Assembly (NCBI GenBank): GCA_963514095.1
Contig: OY741267.1
Coordinates: 6,974,048-7,038,047, forward strand
Length of the DNA: 64,000 nt
Reading direction: 5' to 3'
Origin: Eutrigla gurnardus
Taxonomy: Eukaryota > Chordata > Actinopteri > Perciformes > Triglidae
Positions within the stretch are counted from its first letter, which is position 1. Every line of letters begins with the position of its first letter. Below, in pieces: positions 10,840-20,850 of the stretch. The notes below the pieces were generated by a model. That model did not search any database, was not told the origin of the DNA, and saw only the letters and a list, made by a program, of their open reading frames with translations. Both the position numbers and the translations under genes were made by a program.

Positions 10840-12389
10840 GAAAATTTGAATTAAGACATGTTCAATGTCATTGATTTGTTTTATAAGCTGCCAAACTGTA
10901 AGAAAATGTTTACGTTTCCAATTGTATGTTGTATGTATGTGTATGTTGTGTACACAATATATTAAAAATTTCAAAAGCCTGAAAGACTCCCACTTTGTCT
11001 CTTATCTTTCGTTCACACACAGGTAGGTAGATAGATATTGCATACTTCCAAGAAATTGAATAAAATTAACTAACCTCCAAGCAGACAAGAACTTGATCAT
11101 AAACCAGAAATAAGTTATTACTAAGACCAGACATGTGGTGGCAGCACTGTGTATGTCATAACAAAAGTCATCAGTGGTACATTCTGAAATGCCTGGCTAT
11201 TTATTGAAATATCGTGGTCGAGGAGTAATATTACAAATAACATAATAATTACATATTCTTTCAAAGTGAAATATTTCAAACAGTTAACAATGATTCCAAC
11301 AAGCAAGCTGAAAGGGTTTCCTCTTCTCCTCGATGGGGCCCTGACGCGTAAAGGTCAAAACCCACCAATGAGATCGCACCACACAGGAAGTTAAATGCAC
11401 AGAGGATCCGGTAGATTTCGAAATAAAACACAGCGGACAAACATCCGATCGTAAATCATCACTTTGTCATTAGTTTCTCCCGTGCCAGGAAAGCATCAAC
11501 CAGGAATATGGCATCGTCAGGTTCAAGATGATTCATTTATTTAGCTTGGTCAAGTTGTTTTACAACGCTTCCTCTTCCTCCTCTTTTACCTTTTCCAGAT
11601 AATTTCTAATATATAATACGTAGACTGGCTGTGCCTTTTCCGGCTTCTTCTCCCTCGTTTCTTCTTCTTCGTTTCTTCTGCTTCTTCTTCTTCTTCTTCG
11701 TGGGTCCCTAACGCGTAAAGGTCAAAACCCACCAATGCGATCGCACCACACAGGAAGTTAAATGCACAGAGGATCCGGTAGATTTCGAAATAAAACACAG
11801 CGGACAAACATCCGATCGTAAATCATCACTTTATCAGCATTAGTTCCTCCCGTGCCATGTATTGATCAGCAAATCAACCTCAGACGCAACGCATGCAGTG
11901 GGCGAGGGTTTGAACCGTCAGACGGAGCGAAATCGCAAGGGAGTCCTATGTGAAATCTGGGGCCACTGCTAATGCTAGGTGATAGCAGCGTCCATAGCCA
12001 CCAAAACGTTGCAGTGTCACATTATCCTGGCGAGATCTGAAAATTCTTCACAAAAACGAGCAAGCGAGTGATTATGTACATTCACTGAGTAAATACTATG
12101 AAAATAAAATATATGTTTCTCGCTAGAAATGTAATCAAAACGCATTTTTATGCAGAAACTAACTCAAAATATTGGTTTTTCCACTAAAAATGAGAGAAAC
12201 GTCAGCCATGTTTTTTGTTCTCACGGCCGGAATCTTGAAGGTCACGTGACTTGGACGCAAACCAATAGGAAGAGTATAAGCAGAAAAATGTAACAGTAAC
12301 ACAAAAAAGGGGCCATTATTGTAGTCCCTCTACGTTTTTGCACTTTGGACCAACGTAGCCAAGGTACGTTTTTCTATGAGACTGGGTTG
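10840..12389. other. Intergenic stretch between the seven-exon gene and the gypsy element
   Basis: Apart from the duplication at 11339-11857, no gene or recognised element was seen. Immediately left of the gypsy repeat (about 12240-12389) the sequence is unique within the window. Confidence 0.4.
11339..11857. repeat. Direct duplication of a 150-bp segment, 367 bp apart
   Basis: The segment starting CCCTGACGCGTAAAGGTCAA (11339-11487) recurs as CCCTAACGCGTAAAGGTCAA (11706-11857) with few differences, both ending CTCCCGTGCCA. The intervening part is CTTCTT-rich. The duplicated unit shows no convincing gene. Confidence 0.85.
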
Positions 12390-13267
12390 GTTCCCGTAGA
12401 GCCCAGGTCGAGTTCGGTCAGCGTGGCCGCCGTAAAGGCACGGCCTTTAATTCCTCTTGGACAAGGTACAGCATGTTGTGTATTTCTATACTCATGTTTG
12501 TAATATATCGTTTGCTAAAATATGCCTCAAGGTGATCTGATATGCATGTATTGTTTATTCTTGCAGGGTCTCATGTGTATTTTGACAGTCGCTGTTTTTT
12601 TCCCATACTCAACGTATTGAGTATGTATCTACTGGGCCCTTTTTGTTTAATTTGTTTTGGTCATTTTAGTTGTTTTGTTTCTTTTGTTTGTTTTTCTTTT
12701 GGCATTAAGTTAGGTTGGGCAGGTGCAATGTGTCACTCTGAATAAGGTGTAAGCCTAAATCGTAGCCTGGTTGAGCAAGCATCATAGACTTGCTGTTATT
12801 TTAGTGAGGCCCTCTTGTGCGCTCATAGCTTGGTGGCAGTGTGTGGAACTCTGCATATAGTGTGCCGTGATTTGTGTGTGTGTGCAGTGATATATTTTGC
12901 CCTTTTGGGTTGTAGTCTTTTTGGCCACATGTGCGTTGGGTCCTAAATATAATTGCAGCCTTTGAACTCCTGTTATACCAGCACTATATAGACTATTTGC
13001 ACTAGTGTTTAACGAACTGTCCAGTTTATTGTCTTAACTAGCCCTGTGTATATTGCACAGGTTAGGTCTGCCCCACCTTTGACTAACTGTCCAGCTTATT
13101 GTCTTACTAGCCCGCGTATATTGCACAGGTTAGGTCTGCCAAGATCTTGACTAATTGTCCAGCTTATTGTCTTACTAGCCCACGTATATTGCACAGGTTG
13201 GCCCTGCCACGACTTTTGACCAATTGTCCAGTTTATTGTCTTAATTAAAAAAGTGCCAGGTAATGTA
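12390..13267 (+). repeat. 5' LTR remnant of the gypsy element (U3 missing)
   Basis: Starts at GTTCCCGTAGAGCCCAG, matching 16886 onward, and ends ...GGTAATGTAATTTGCTA. The sequence equivalent to the right copy's 16647-16885, which carries TG start and AATAAA, is absent here. Confidence 0.8.
13015..13240. repeat. ~69-bp tandem repeats inside the LTR
   Basis: AA(C/T)TGTCCAG...TATTGCACAGGTT units start at 13015, 13085, 13153 and 13222. The right LTR has starts at only 17501, 17570 and 17639, so the two LTRs differ by one unit. Confidence 0.85.
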
Positions 13268-13460
13268 ATTTGCTACTGTGTAGCTTAAGACTGCAGCTTG
13301 TTCCCCCTGCCTGGATCTTTCCTGTCTGTCATGGTCTAACCTTTCATCTGAACAGATGCAACAAGGACGAGACCTTTGCAGAAGTACAGCACAGTTTTCA
13401 GTCAGGGAGAGGGAGACTTGGGATGTACTATGCTGGTGGAGCCAGAAATTCCTTTAGTGG

Positions 13461-15029
13461 ATGACGCCCCGCTACCGCAGACTCCCGCCATCACAGTATG
13501 AACAGGTCAAAACCCACATTCAGGAACTGTTGGACAGGAATGTTGTGCGTCCGAGCTGTAGCCCATACTCTATTCCAATTGTGGTAGTTTTTAAAAAAAC
13601 TGGAGAAATTAGATTGTGTGTGGACTACCGTCTGCTTAATGCCAAGACGAGGAAGGATGCATACCCTCTCCCGCGAATTGAGGAATCGTTGAATGCCCTC
13701 ACAGGCGCTCAGTGGTTTTCAACATTGGACCTTGCAGGTGGGTACAATCAAGTCCCTGTGGCAGAGAAGGACAAGTCAAAGACCGCTTTTTGTACACCTT
13801 TTGGCCTCTTCGAATTTAATCGAATGCCATTTGGCCTTTGTAATGCCCCCAGCACCTTTCAAAGGTTAATGGAGACCAGAGCTTCCAGTCGTTATTGCTG
13901 TACTTGGACGACATTGTCATTTTTTTATTCATCCTTTGACCAGCATCTTCAACGTCTTGACCTGGTTCTGGCTTGTCTCCAAGAACACAATCTGAAATTG
14001 AAATTGCAAAAATGTCACTTTTTCCAATCCAAGGTTAAATACTTGGGCCATGTGATTTCAGCAGCTGGCATTGCCACTGATCCCTCTAAGATCAGTGCAG
14101 TGGCTGAATGGGTACGACCTACTACATGCACTCAGCTACAATCCTTCCTGGGATTTGCTTCCTACTATCGCCGTTTTGTGGAGGGATTTGCAAAACACGC
14201 CGCCCCACTCCACAGATTGGTAGCTTTAATGGAGGGCACCAAGAAGAAAAACAAAGCCCGTGGTAAAAGTGTCATAGGCGACGGTTGGAGTGACGAGTGT
14301 GAAAGTGCATTTCAAACACTCAAGGGGCTACTTGTGAGTGCACCAGTTCTTGGATATGCTGATTTCACTAAACCATTTGTCCTCGAAATAGATGCCAGTC
14401 ATGCTGGACTTGGAGCTGTGTTAGCTCAGGATCAAGAGGGAAAAAGACGGCCTATTGCTTTTGCAAGCAGGGGCCTCCGACCCACAGAAAGAAATATGTC
14501 CAACTACAGCTCCAGGAAGCTGGATTTCCTAGCCTTGAAATGGGCAGTGACTCAAACATTTTGGGAGTATCTGTTAGGAAATAAATTGGTAGTGTTCACT
14601 GATAACAACCCTCTCAGCTATCTACAGTCCGCAAAACTGGGAGCAGTGGAACAACGGTGGGCATCGGAGCTGGCAGTCTTTGATTTCGAAATCAAGTACC
14701 GACCAGGACCAGCGAATCGTAATGCAGATGCTCTGTCACGCCAGTTACACTCTCGGAGCCCAGCTTCTGTTTTCCTTGGCTCGTCTGTGCCAAATGAAAT
14801 CCACGAACAAACGATCAACAGCTCTAAAGCTGCAGATGCTGCCAGCTGCCAAGCTATTGCTGCTTTTCCATCACGGCCCAAAGCTGACTTAATGGCTCTA
14901 CAGGCAGGAGATTCATTAATTGGTGCATTTTCGCAGTACTGGCGAAGAGGAAAGCCTCCAACAAAACTGGAACTGGCAAACACTTGCAAAGGAGTGAAAA
15001 AGTTGGTGCAACAGTGGGCCCGAATATGA
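13461..15029 (+). CDS. gypsy pol fragment: reverse transcriptase and RNase H
   Basis: An open frame of 522 residues. The RT part shows LCVDYRLLNAKT (about residue 53), the FSTLDLAGGYNQVPV motif and MPFGLCNAPSTFQRL. The catalytic Tyr-Leu-Asp-Asp is not in this frame: after LME the reading shifts, and the YLDD codons (around 13903) lie in another frame before the original frame resumes at DQHLQRL. RNase H follows, with EIDASHAGLGAVLAQ near residue 309 and DNNPLSYL near 381. The frame ends at a TGA after QQWARI, with integrase sequence continuing beyond in the same frame. Upstream protease and gag are absent. Confidence 0.85.
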   Translation: MTPRYRRLPPSQYEQVKTHIQELLDRNVVRPSCSPYSIPIVVVFKKTGEIRLCVDYRLLNAKTRKDAYPLPRIEESLNALTGAQWFSTLDLAGGYNQVPVAEKDKSKTAFCTPFGLFEFNRMPFGLCNAPSTFQRLMETRASSRYCCTWTTLSFFYSSFDQHLQRLDLVLACLQEHNLKLKLQKCHFFQSKVKYLGHVISAAGIATDPSKISAVAEWVRPTTCTQLQSFLGFASYYRRFVEGFAKHAAPLHRLVALMEGTKKKNKARGKSVIGDGWSDECESAFQTLKGLLVSAPVLGYADFTKPFVLEIDASHAGLGAVLAQDQEGKRRPIAFASRGLRPTERNMSNYSSRKLDFLALKWAVTQTFWEYLLGNKLVVFTDNNPLSYLQSAKLGAVEQRWASELAVFDFEIKYRPGPANRNADALSRQLHSRSPASVFLGSSVPNEIHEQTINSSKAADAASCQAIAAFPSRPKADLMALQAGDSLIGAFSQYWRRGKPPTKLELANTCKGVKKLVQQWARI

Positions 15030-16302
15030 TCAAGAGATGGCGTCCTATATCGCCAAGTGCAGGTCCCAGGAGAGGCTCAAGTTTTATTCCAACTGTTGTT
15101 GCCCCAGTGTTTGCAGGAAGAGGTCCTTAAAAGCCTCCATGATGATCATGGCCATCAAGGCATTGAACGAACTACGAGCCTTGTAAGGCAGAGATGTTTT
15201 TGGCCGTTCATGACACGTAACATTGAACGACATTGTAAAGACTGTAACCGGTGTACGCTGGCAAAAGCGGTACAACCAAAAGTCTGTACATTCAGGGGGA
15301 GTCTGTCAGCCTCAAAACCACATGAAGTTATTGCCATCGATTTCTCCATATTGGATAAGGCTAGTAATGGACAAGAGAATGTACTGGTAGCCACTGATGT
15401 GTTCTCAAAGTTTTCCCAAGCGTACCCAACATCAGATCAACGGGCTAGTACAGTGGCTAAAGTGCTGACAGAAAAGTGGTTCCACACCTATGGGGTACCT
15501 AAAAGTAGGAGGGAGTTTTGAAGGAGATCTTCTGAAACGATTATGCCATCTGTATGGGATTGAAAAAAGCAGAACTACACCATACCACCCTGAGGGAAAT
15601 GGACAATGTGAAAGATTTAATCGAACATTGCAAGACTTGTTGCGCACCCTCCCTCTGGATAAGAAAAGGAAATGGCCACAATACTTACCTCACGTGCTTT
15701 CTCCTACAACACCAGGGAACACCAGTCTACGGGCTATTCACCCTATGAACTTATGTTTGGTCAGAAAGCTCAATTGCCCGTGGATTTTCTGCTAGGTGTA
15801 TCAAACGATGAACCAACTTCCAGGTCAGCACAGGACTGGGTAGATGAACATAAACATCATCTTAGTTGAGTCTATCTTCGTGTAAAGGAGCAGCTTCAGC
15901 AGGCAGCGGAACGGAGAAATAGACATTACCAGCCAACAGCATCTTCTCTTCTTGCTCCTGGAACTCTTGTTTACCGGAGGAGCCACCCCATAGGACGTCA
16001 CAAAATTCAGGATGCATGGGACCCAGTTGTCTATGTAGTTGTAAAACAACTGGATAATGAAGGACGGGTCTATACAATTCGCCCTAGAGATGGAGCTGCC
16101 CCAGAAAGGAACCTTAACAGATCAGAGCTCAAGGCGTTGCCAATGGCTACCATCTGCATGCCTAGGACACAAAATCAACCATTACCTGACCCCGGCCTGT
16201 CAGGTGATTCACCTCAACAGTCATATTCCAACCAAGTGGATGAAGATGATTGCTCGGATGGAGTCCTATTCACCATAAAACCAGAACGGCAGAGAGTTTA
16301 GG
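15030..16302 (+). pseudogene. gypsy integrase region, broken by frameshifts and stops
   Basis: The zinc-binding HHCC part is clear (HDDHGHQGIERT...CKDCNRC, 15138-15260). The catalytic core begins with VIAIDFSIL and LVATDVFSKF, but the frame breaks near 15520. The conserved Glu region (YHPEGNGQCERFNRTL) is in another frame at about 15585, with another break near 15700 (YSPYELMFGQ) and a stop at 15869. The C-terminal part continues to about 16140. Non-functional as it stands. Confidence 0.8.
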
Positions 16303-16646
16303 CCCCCTCCCCTATCTCACCTGTCCAGGCTATTCAAACCATAAGCCCAGAATCCCTTTGCCCTGGTAATGCATTTATTGTAGATCCAGTACAGGAAAAC
16401 AGCCCCAGCAGTGAGGTAAAGGTTATAGAAACAGAGGAGCCGAACATTATCCAAAGGCGGTCTCAAAGAAACACAGCAGGGCATCATAGTAACCCCTTTA
16501 ACCTTCCAAAGTCAGTTAATCAAATGGTTGCTAGTCCAGTTAGAGACCTACAGGTGCCCTATGCTACAAATAACCAAGGAGTAACTGCATTTAGACCGTG
16601 GCTGTAAATTGTCACCGGGACGGTAACCTTCTAAAATGGGGGTAAT

Positions 16647-17692
16647 TGTAGCGGGGAGGTCTGACTGTCGGAACGGACGTAGCTCACGGGCTCTTCTTCT
16701 GGTCGGGAGATAATTTAAGGACGGAACGGAAGCCGGGTACATCCTCTCCATTTGATTAACGGCGCGACGCGGAAGCATTGACATCAGCACGACAGACGGC
16801 AGGCGATTGTTTGCGGTAGGTTCGTAGTCTATCGCTACACTAAGTGTAAATAAAGAGCGCACGAAAAAGACGTTATTAAAACCGTGTTCCCGTAGAGCCC
16901 AGTTCGAGTTCGGTCAGCGTGGCCGCCGTAAAGGCACAACCTTTAATTCCTCTTGGACAAGGTACAGCATGTTGTGTATTTCTATACTCATGTTTGTAAT
17001 ATATCGTTTGCTAAAATATGCCTCAAGGTGATCTGATATGCATGTATTGTTTATTCTTGCAGGGTCTCATGTGTATTTTGACAGTCGCTGTTTTTTCCCC
17101 ATACTCAATGTAGGCTACTGGGCCCTTTGTGTTTAATTTGTTTTGGTCATTTTAGTTGTTTTGTTTCTTTTGTTTGTTTTTCTTTTGGCATTAAGTTAGG
17201 TTGGGCAGGTGCAATGTGTCACTCTGAATAAGGTGTAAGCCTAAATCGTAGCCTGGTTGAGCAAGCATCATAGACTTGCTGTTATTTTAGTGAGGCCCTC
17301 TTGTGCGCTCATAGCTTGGTGGCAGTGGATGGAACTCTGCATATAGTGTGCCGTGATTTGTGTGTGTGTGCAGTGATATCTTTTGCCCTTTTGGGTCGTA
17401 GTCTTTTTGGCCACATGTGCGTTGGGTCCTAAATATAATTGCAGTCTTTGAACTCCTGTTATACCAGCACTATATAGACTATTTGCACTAGTGTTTAACG
17501 AACTGTCCAGTTTATTGTCTTACTAGCCCTGTGTATATTGCACAGGTAAGGTCTGCCAAGATCTTGACTAACTGTCCAGCTTATTGTCTTACTAGCCCAC
17601 GTATATTGCACAGGTTGGCCCTGCCACAACTTTTGACCAATTGTCCAGTTTATTGTCTTAATTAACAAGTGCCGGGTAATGTAATTTGCTAA
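16647..17692 (+). repeat. 3' LTR of the gypsy element
   Basis: Begins TGTAGCGGGGAGG right after a purine-rich AAAATGGGGGTAAT tract. It contains AATAAA near 16849 and the region shared with the left copy from 16886. The right edge is set where similarity to the left copy stops (ATTTGCTA); a CA terminus was not found, so the end may be truncated. Confidence 0.7.
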
Positions 17693-17759
17693 AGTCCACA
17701 TCAGGAGGTCAAGGTGCAGAAGTGGGTCCAAACACACAGGAATTTTACCCAGGAGACCA

Positions 17760-18272
17760 CAGTGTGTGTCATGTGTGAAACCAGAGGTCCATGTTGACTT
17801 CTTTGTTACATAACTTCCATACTTTAGTAACATCAGTTCCATAGTTATTTGAACCCAAACCATGATCTTTGCCTCAACCTCACCAAGTAGTTTTATTGAC
17901 TCAGCAAGTTCTGCACTGCAGGGTCTTGTACAGGTGTACTGGTTGCTCATGTTGCTGGACAATTGTAAGAAAACACAGGGAAATTACCAAATAACCTGTT
18001 TAAAATATTATACAAACCACTGTATGAGGATATGTTGCCTGAGTAATGAAGCGAGTTACAAGTTATTTTTCAGATTCAAAATGAGCAAAGGCTGATTCTC
18101 TGGACACACACTGACATTGAACTCAACCAATGAGATGGAGCAGAAATGTTTGAGGAAGTCAAATCTCTTGAGAAGGACTGTGCAGCAGAGAGCCTGTTTA
18201 GTTAGTTCATTCTACTGCAGAGGAAGAACACTACTCATCTGCTGTCTGTTTGGCTTTAACAACTCCAAAGAC
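17760..18272. promoter_or_regulatory. 5' flank of V1, duplicated at V11
   Basis: The sequence from about 17740 to 18272 recurs almost unchanged at 58760-59298 upstream of V11, so it moved with the gene in one block duplication. It presumably contains the V promoter, but no individual element was identified. Confidence 0.5.
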
Positions 18273-18827
18273 ATGTTGCTTTACCTCTTTTTACCTTTCT
18301 TTGACTTTATAGGTGAGTGTTAGAACAGAGATCAAAGTCTCATTGATCCTGCTGTATTATCCAGGTATTTTAGAACTGAAGGTTTATATGTGGAAGGTAA
18401 CAATTTATTAGATAGAAAGTCTTTTTAATGCATCTTAAACTAATCAAAGATGAAAGAAAGAGTGAAGAAGCTCTGTTGAACCTTGTGATGTTAAAATCTC
18501 TTACAGACTAACCGACATGAACACTCATTTTGCAGCCCTGGGTTCCACCAACAGCATAAAGCCAGAGAGTACCGAAGCACATGTTGCAGAGGGCAGAAAC
18601 ATCAACCTGACCTGTAAATATGATGGGACTAATATCAACAATATCCAGTGGTATCGACAATACGAGAGATGCAGACCAGAGTTCCTGCTCTCCATCACAG
18701 AGGGAGGATCCATTCATCCAACTGTTTCTGATTTCTCAGCTCACATTAACAAAGCAGAGAAACGTGTTGATCTGGAGATCTCAGCTGCAGTGACAGACTC
18801 TGCTGTGTACTACTGTGCTCTGCAGCC
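18273..18827 (+). CDS. V1: T-cell receptor alpha/delta-type V segment, family A
   Basis: Leader exon 18273-18312 (MLLYLFLPFFDFI, hydrophobic), donor GTGAGT; acceptor TTTTGCAG; V exon 18536-18827. The V domain has the first Cys (NLTCKYD), the conserved Trp (IQWYRQY), the core strand motif (AAVTDSAVYYC) and ends CALQ before the RSS. It would encode the variable domain of a membrane TCR chain after V(D)J joining. Near twin of V11 (59299): three substitutions in the mature V, N/Y in CDR1, E/K after RQY, and S/Y after FLL. Alpha versus delta use cannot be told from the germline segment. Confidence 0.88.
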
Positions 18828-18865
18828 CACAGTGACAGGAAACACCAAAAGTCTGTACAAAAACC
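18828..18865 (+). other. RSS of V1, 22-bp spacer
   Basis: Heptamer CACAGTG 18828-18834; nonamer ACAAAAACC 18857-18865; spacer 22 bp (a 23-type RSS). Confidence 0.9.
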
Positions 18866-19340
18866 TTTGGAGCAAAGGCAAACAATACTGCACAACATCC
18901 ACTAGAGGGAGGGGCGTGTCCTGTCTTCCTCCTCATCAGTTCAGTCCAGGAGCTGAACTTAAGCTGTGGCCCCTAGCCGGTCTCTGAATGCACCAGTCAC
19001 TTTACATTTACTCGTTTGTAGGGATTGATTCAATCTTGTTTCACATTTAATTATTAAAACAATACTTCACATTGAGGAGCAGCAGGTTTAGGTTTTCTGG
19101 GGATAATATTTAACACTGAGCTTTTCTGTCATCATCAGCTCATTTAATTTGTATCATCACAACATCAGTTTGCCTCGACTCTAAGATATAAAGTAGGTCT
19201 TTCTGGTGTTTGTGGACCGTTAAATGGTGATCCATCATCACAAGTAACATTTTGTATGTTCTGTTATAAATACCAGACAAATAAACACCTCCCACCTCCA
19301 GCTGGTACAACATGCTGCTACTAGTCTGTTAACCAGGAGG
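18866..19340. other. 3' flank of V1, shared with V6
   Basis: The stretch from the RSS to about 19300 recurs after V6 at 29195-29660, although V1 and V6 belong to different V families. No gene was seen in it. Confidence 0.6.
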
Positions 19341-19491
19341 AAGAGTAACTGAGAGAAGTGAGAATACAGATCTAAGAGGAGATGAGAGATTCAGGGAGGA
19401 GCTAAGATGTTACTGAACTATAGAAGAGAGAGGAACTTCTAGATTCAACAGAGTTCAACACCAAAAACCATCAACATTACCTTCATTCAAC
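19341..19491 (+). promoter_or_regulatory. Conserved family-B V upstream region
   Basis: The block GAGAAGTGAGAATACAGATC through GAACTTCTAGATTCAACAG precedes V2 and is repeated almost unchanged before V4 (24645-24790), V7 (29690-29837) and V9 (55737-55882). Conservation and position suggest the V promoter and 5' UTR. No individual factor site is claimed. Confidence 0.55.
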
Positions 19492-19923
19492 ATGATGTCA
19501 TCAGACTGTTTACTTTCCCTCCTGTTCATTTCCATTCTAAGAGGTAAGATTCTATGTAAAATAGTTCAATTGCAATATTATTTGAATGTGATCCATTAAG
19601 TGAGTCTTTTGAGTTTTCTCTCCTTTAGGTGTCAGCTGTGAAGAACTCAGTCCAGCCAAGAATGAAGAGTCCAGTTTAGAAGACAGCACTGTTACTCTGT
19701 CCTACAAATACTCCAAACAAGCAACCAGTAGTGATGAGTTTTACTGGTATCGACAATATCCAGGAAAACCACCAGAGTTCATCATCTCACACTCTGGTTC
19801 AGGAAAAGTAGTCAAAGATCCAATCACTGGACTGAAGATTATAGTGGATCAAAACCAAATCAACATGAGCATCTCGTCTGCTGCAGTGACAGACTCTGCT
19901 GTGTACTACTGTGCTGTGAGGCC
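19492..19923 (+). CDS. V2: TCR alpha/delta-type V segment, family B, lacking the canonical first Cys
   Basis: Leader exon 19492-19543 (MMSSDCLLSLLFISILR), 85-bp intron, V exon 19629-19923. Trp (FYWYRQYPGKPPEF), the terminal AAVTDSAVYYC and CAVR are present. At the first-Cys position the motif is TVTLSYKYS: Tyr (TAC) where an Ig V domain normally has Cys, so the standard intradomain disulfide cannot form. The only other Cys of the V exon is at its very start (GVSCEEL), near the signal cleavage site. The same substitution is in V4, V7 and V9. Otherwise open and apparently usable. Confidence 0.85.
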
Positions 19924-19961
19924 CACAGTGACAGGAAACACCAAAACTCTGTACAAAAACC
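19924..19961 (+). other. RSS of V2, 22-bp spacer
   Basis: Heptamer CACAGTG 19924-19930; nonamer ACAAAAACC 19953-19961. Confidence 0.9.
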
Positions 19962-20129
19962 TTTGGATCAAAGACAACACGATACTGCACAACATCCACT
20001 AGAGGGAGTCACACACTGTTACACTGCAATAGTATGTGATGATAGTATATAGTCCAGATAGTGTTCACTCATGAGACACCGTTGTGATGAAGGCCTTTAG
20101 AAATGATACTACTTTGACATATGATACTA

Positions 20130-20215
20130 ATAAACCATCAACACTACCTTATTTAACAAGCTGTCACTGCACCATTGTGGGTTTCTCTACTGTTTCTTTA
20201 CATTCAAACACGTAT
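20130..20215 (+). pseudogene. Relic of a family-B leader region
   Basis: CCATCAACACTACCTTATTT...CTGTCACTGC...GTTTCTCTACTGTTTCTTTA resembles the family-B leader (CCATCAACATTACCTTCATT...ATGTCATCAGACTG) but the ATG has become AAG. The same relic is at about 25428-25513, and a further decayed one at 57590-57690. Confidence 0.45.
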
Positions 20216-20447
20216 GTTAGAACATGTGAGGCCCACACTGACGAGCTCCTGGAAGCCTTTTCCCCACACTGTTGTAGTGAACCTTTGACCTCCACTAGAG
20301 GGCAGCATTATGAAGTAGGCGGTGCACTTCTTCTGCACGGTGTTCAACCATTCAGTCAATAAGAAGTGCTGCTGTGAAGAAGAGAACAATTGTGTGAATG
20401 TTGAACATCAGCTACTTTCTCCTGTTGATTTAAACCTTGTTGTAGAG

Positions 20448-20850
20448 ATGGAACGTTGGCTCTGGATTATTCTTGCTGCTCTGTTCTTTGGTAAGATAGA
20501 AACAACAACATGTTTGATATTTCCTAAAGATTTACATCAAGTGGAGTTCAGAGCAGGACTCTCTGAACAGTTGGGCTGATTCTGTCCACAGAGTAACACT
20601 GTACAGTTGACATTTCCACTCCTCCTGTCAGCCTCATGAACAATTCTCTCTCTTTTTCGAGGACTGATAGCTGGAGACAAAATCTATCCTGTAGAAGATC
20701 AAAATAAAATGAATGTCACGTCAATAAAAGAGAGGGAGAATCTGTCTCACTCAGATGTTACTATGAGACAACATCAGAAGAAGTTTGGCATTATTGGTAC
20801 AGACATCATTCTGACCTCCAGGCACCTCAGTTTATACTCTGGAAAGAAGC
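20448..20850 (+). pseudogene. V3: truncated family-C V pseudogene
   Basis: The leader exon 20448-20490 (MERWLWIILAALFF) is intact and the V exon begins at 20662 (GLIAGDKIYPVED). Compared with its sister V5 (25746) it has about 17 extra bases after the GAAGAT codons, several changes that shift the frame, and loses similarity after CTCTGGAAAG near 20845. The second Cys, framework 3 and the RSS are absent, so it cannot rearrange. It belongs to the duplicated V2-V3 / V4-V5 block. Confidence 0.85.

Larger units (their letters stand above)
12390..17692 (+). mobile_element. Decayed Ty3/gypsy LTR retrotransposon
   Basis: A direct repeat of about 0.8-0.9 kb (12390-13267 and 16886-17692) flanks a gypsy-order pol: reverse transcriptase, RNase H, integrase. 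Only about 200 bp separates the left repeat from pol, so gag and protease are missing. The left repeat lacks the first ~240 bp of the LTR present on the right. The frame is broken in several places, so the copy should not be autonomous. No target-site duplication was resolved. Confidence 0.85.

Noticed and set aside
18828..18987. C-terminal peptides PTVTGNTKTLYKNLW and similar after YYCA in many V reading frames
   Set aside because: They are the translation of RSS heptamer, spacer and nonamer plus flank, not part of the receptor; the coding V exon ends at the heptamer.
19799..19999. Repeated minus-strand frames opposite V segments (FGVSCHCGPHSTVVHSRVC type)
   Set aside because: Antisense shadows of the conserved V 3' end and RSS; they recur wherever the RSS cassette does and have no independent start or splice context.
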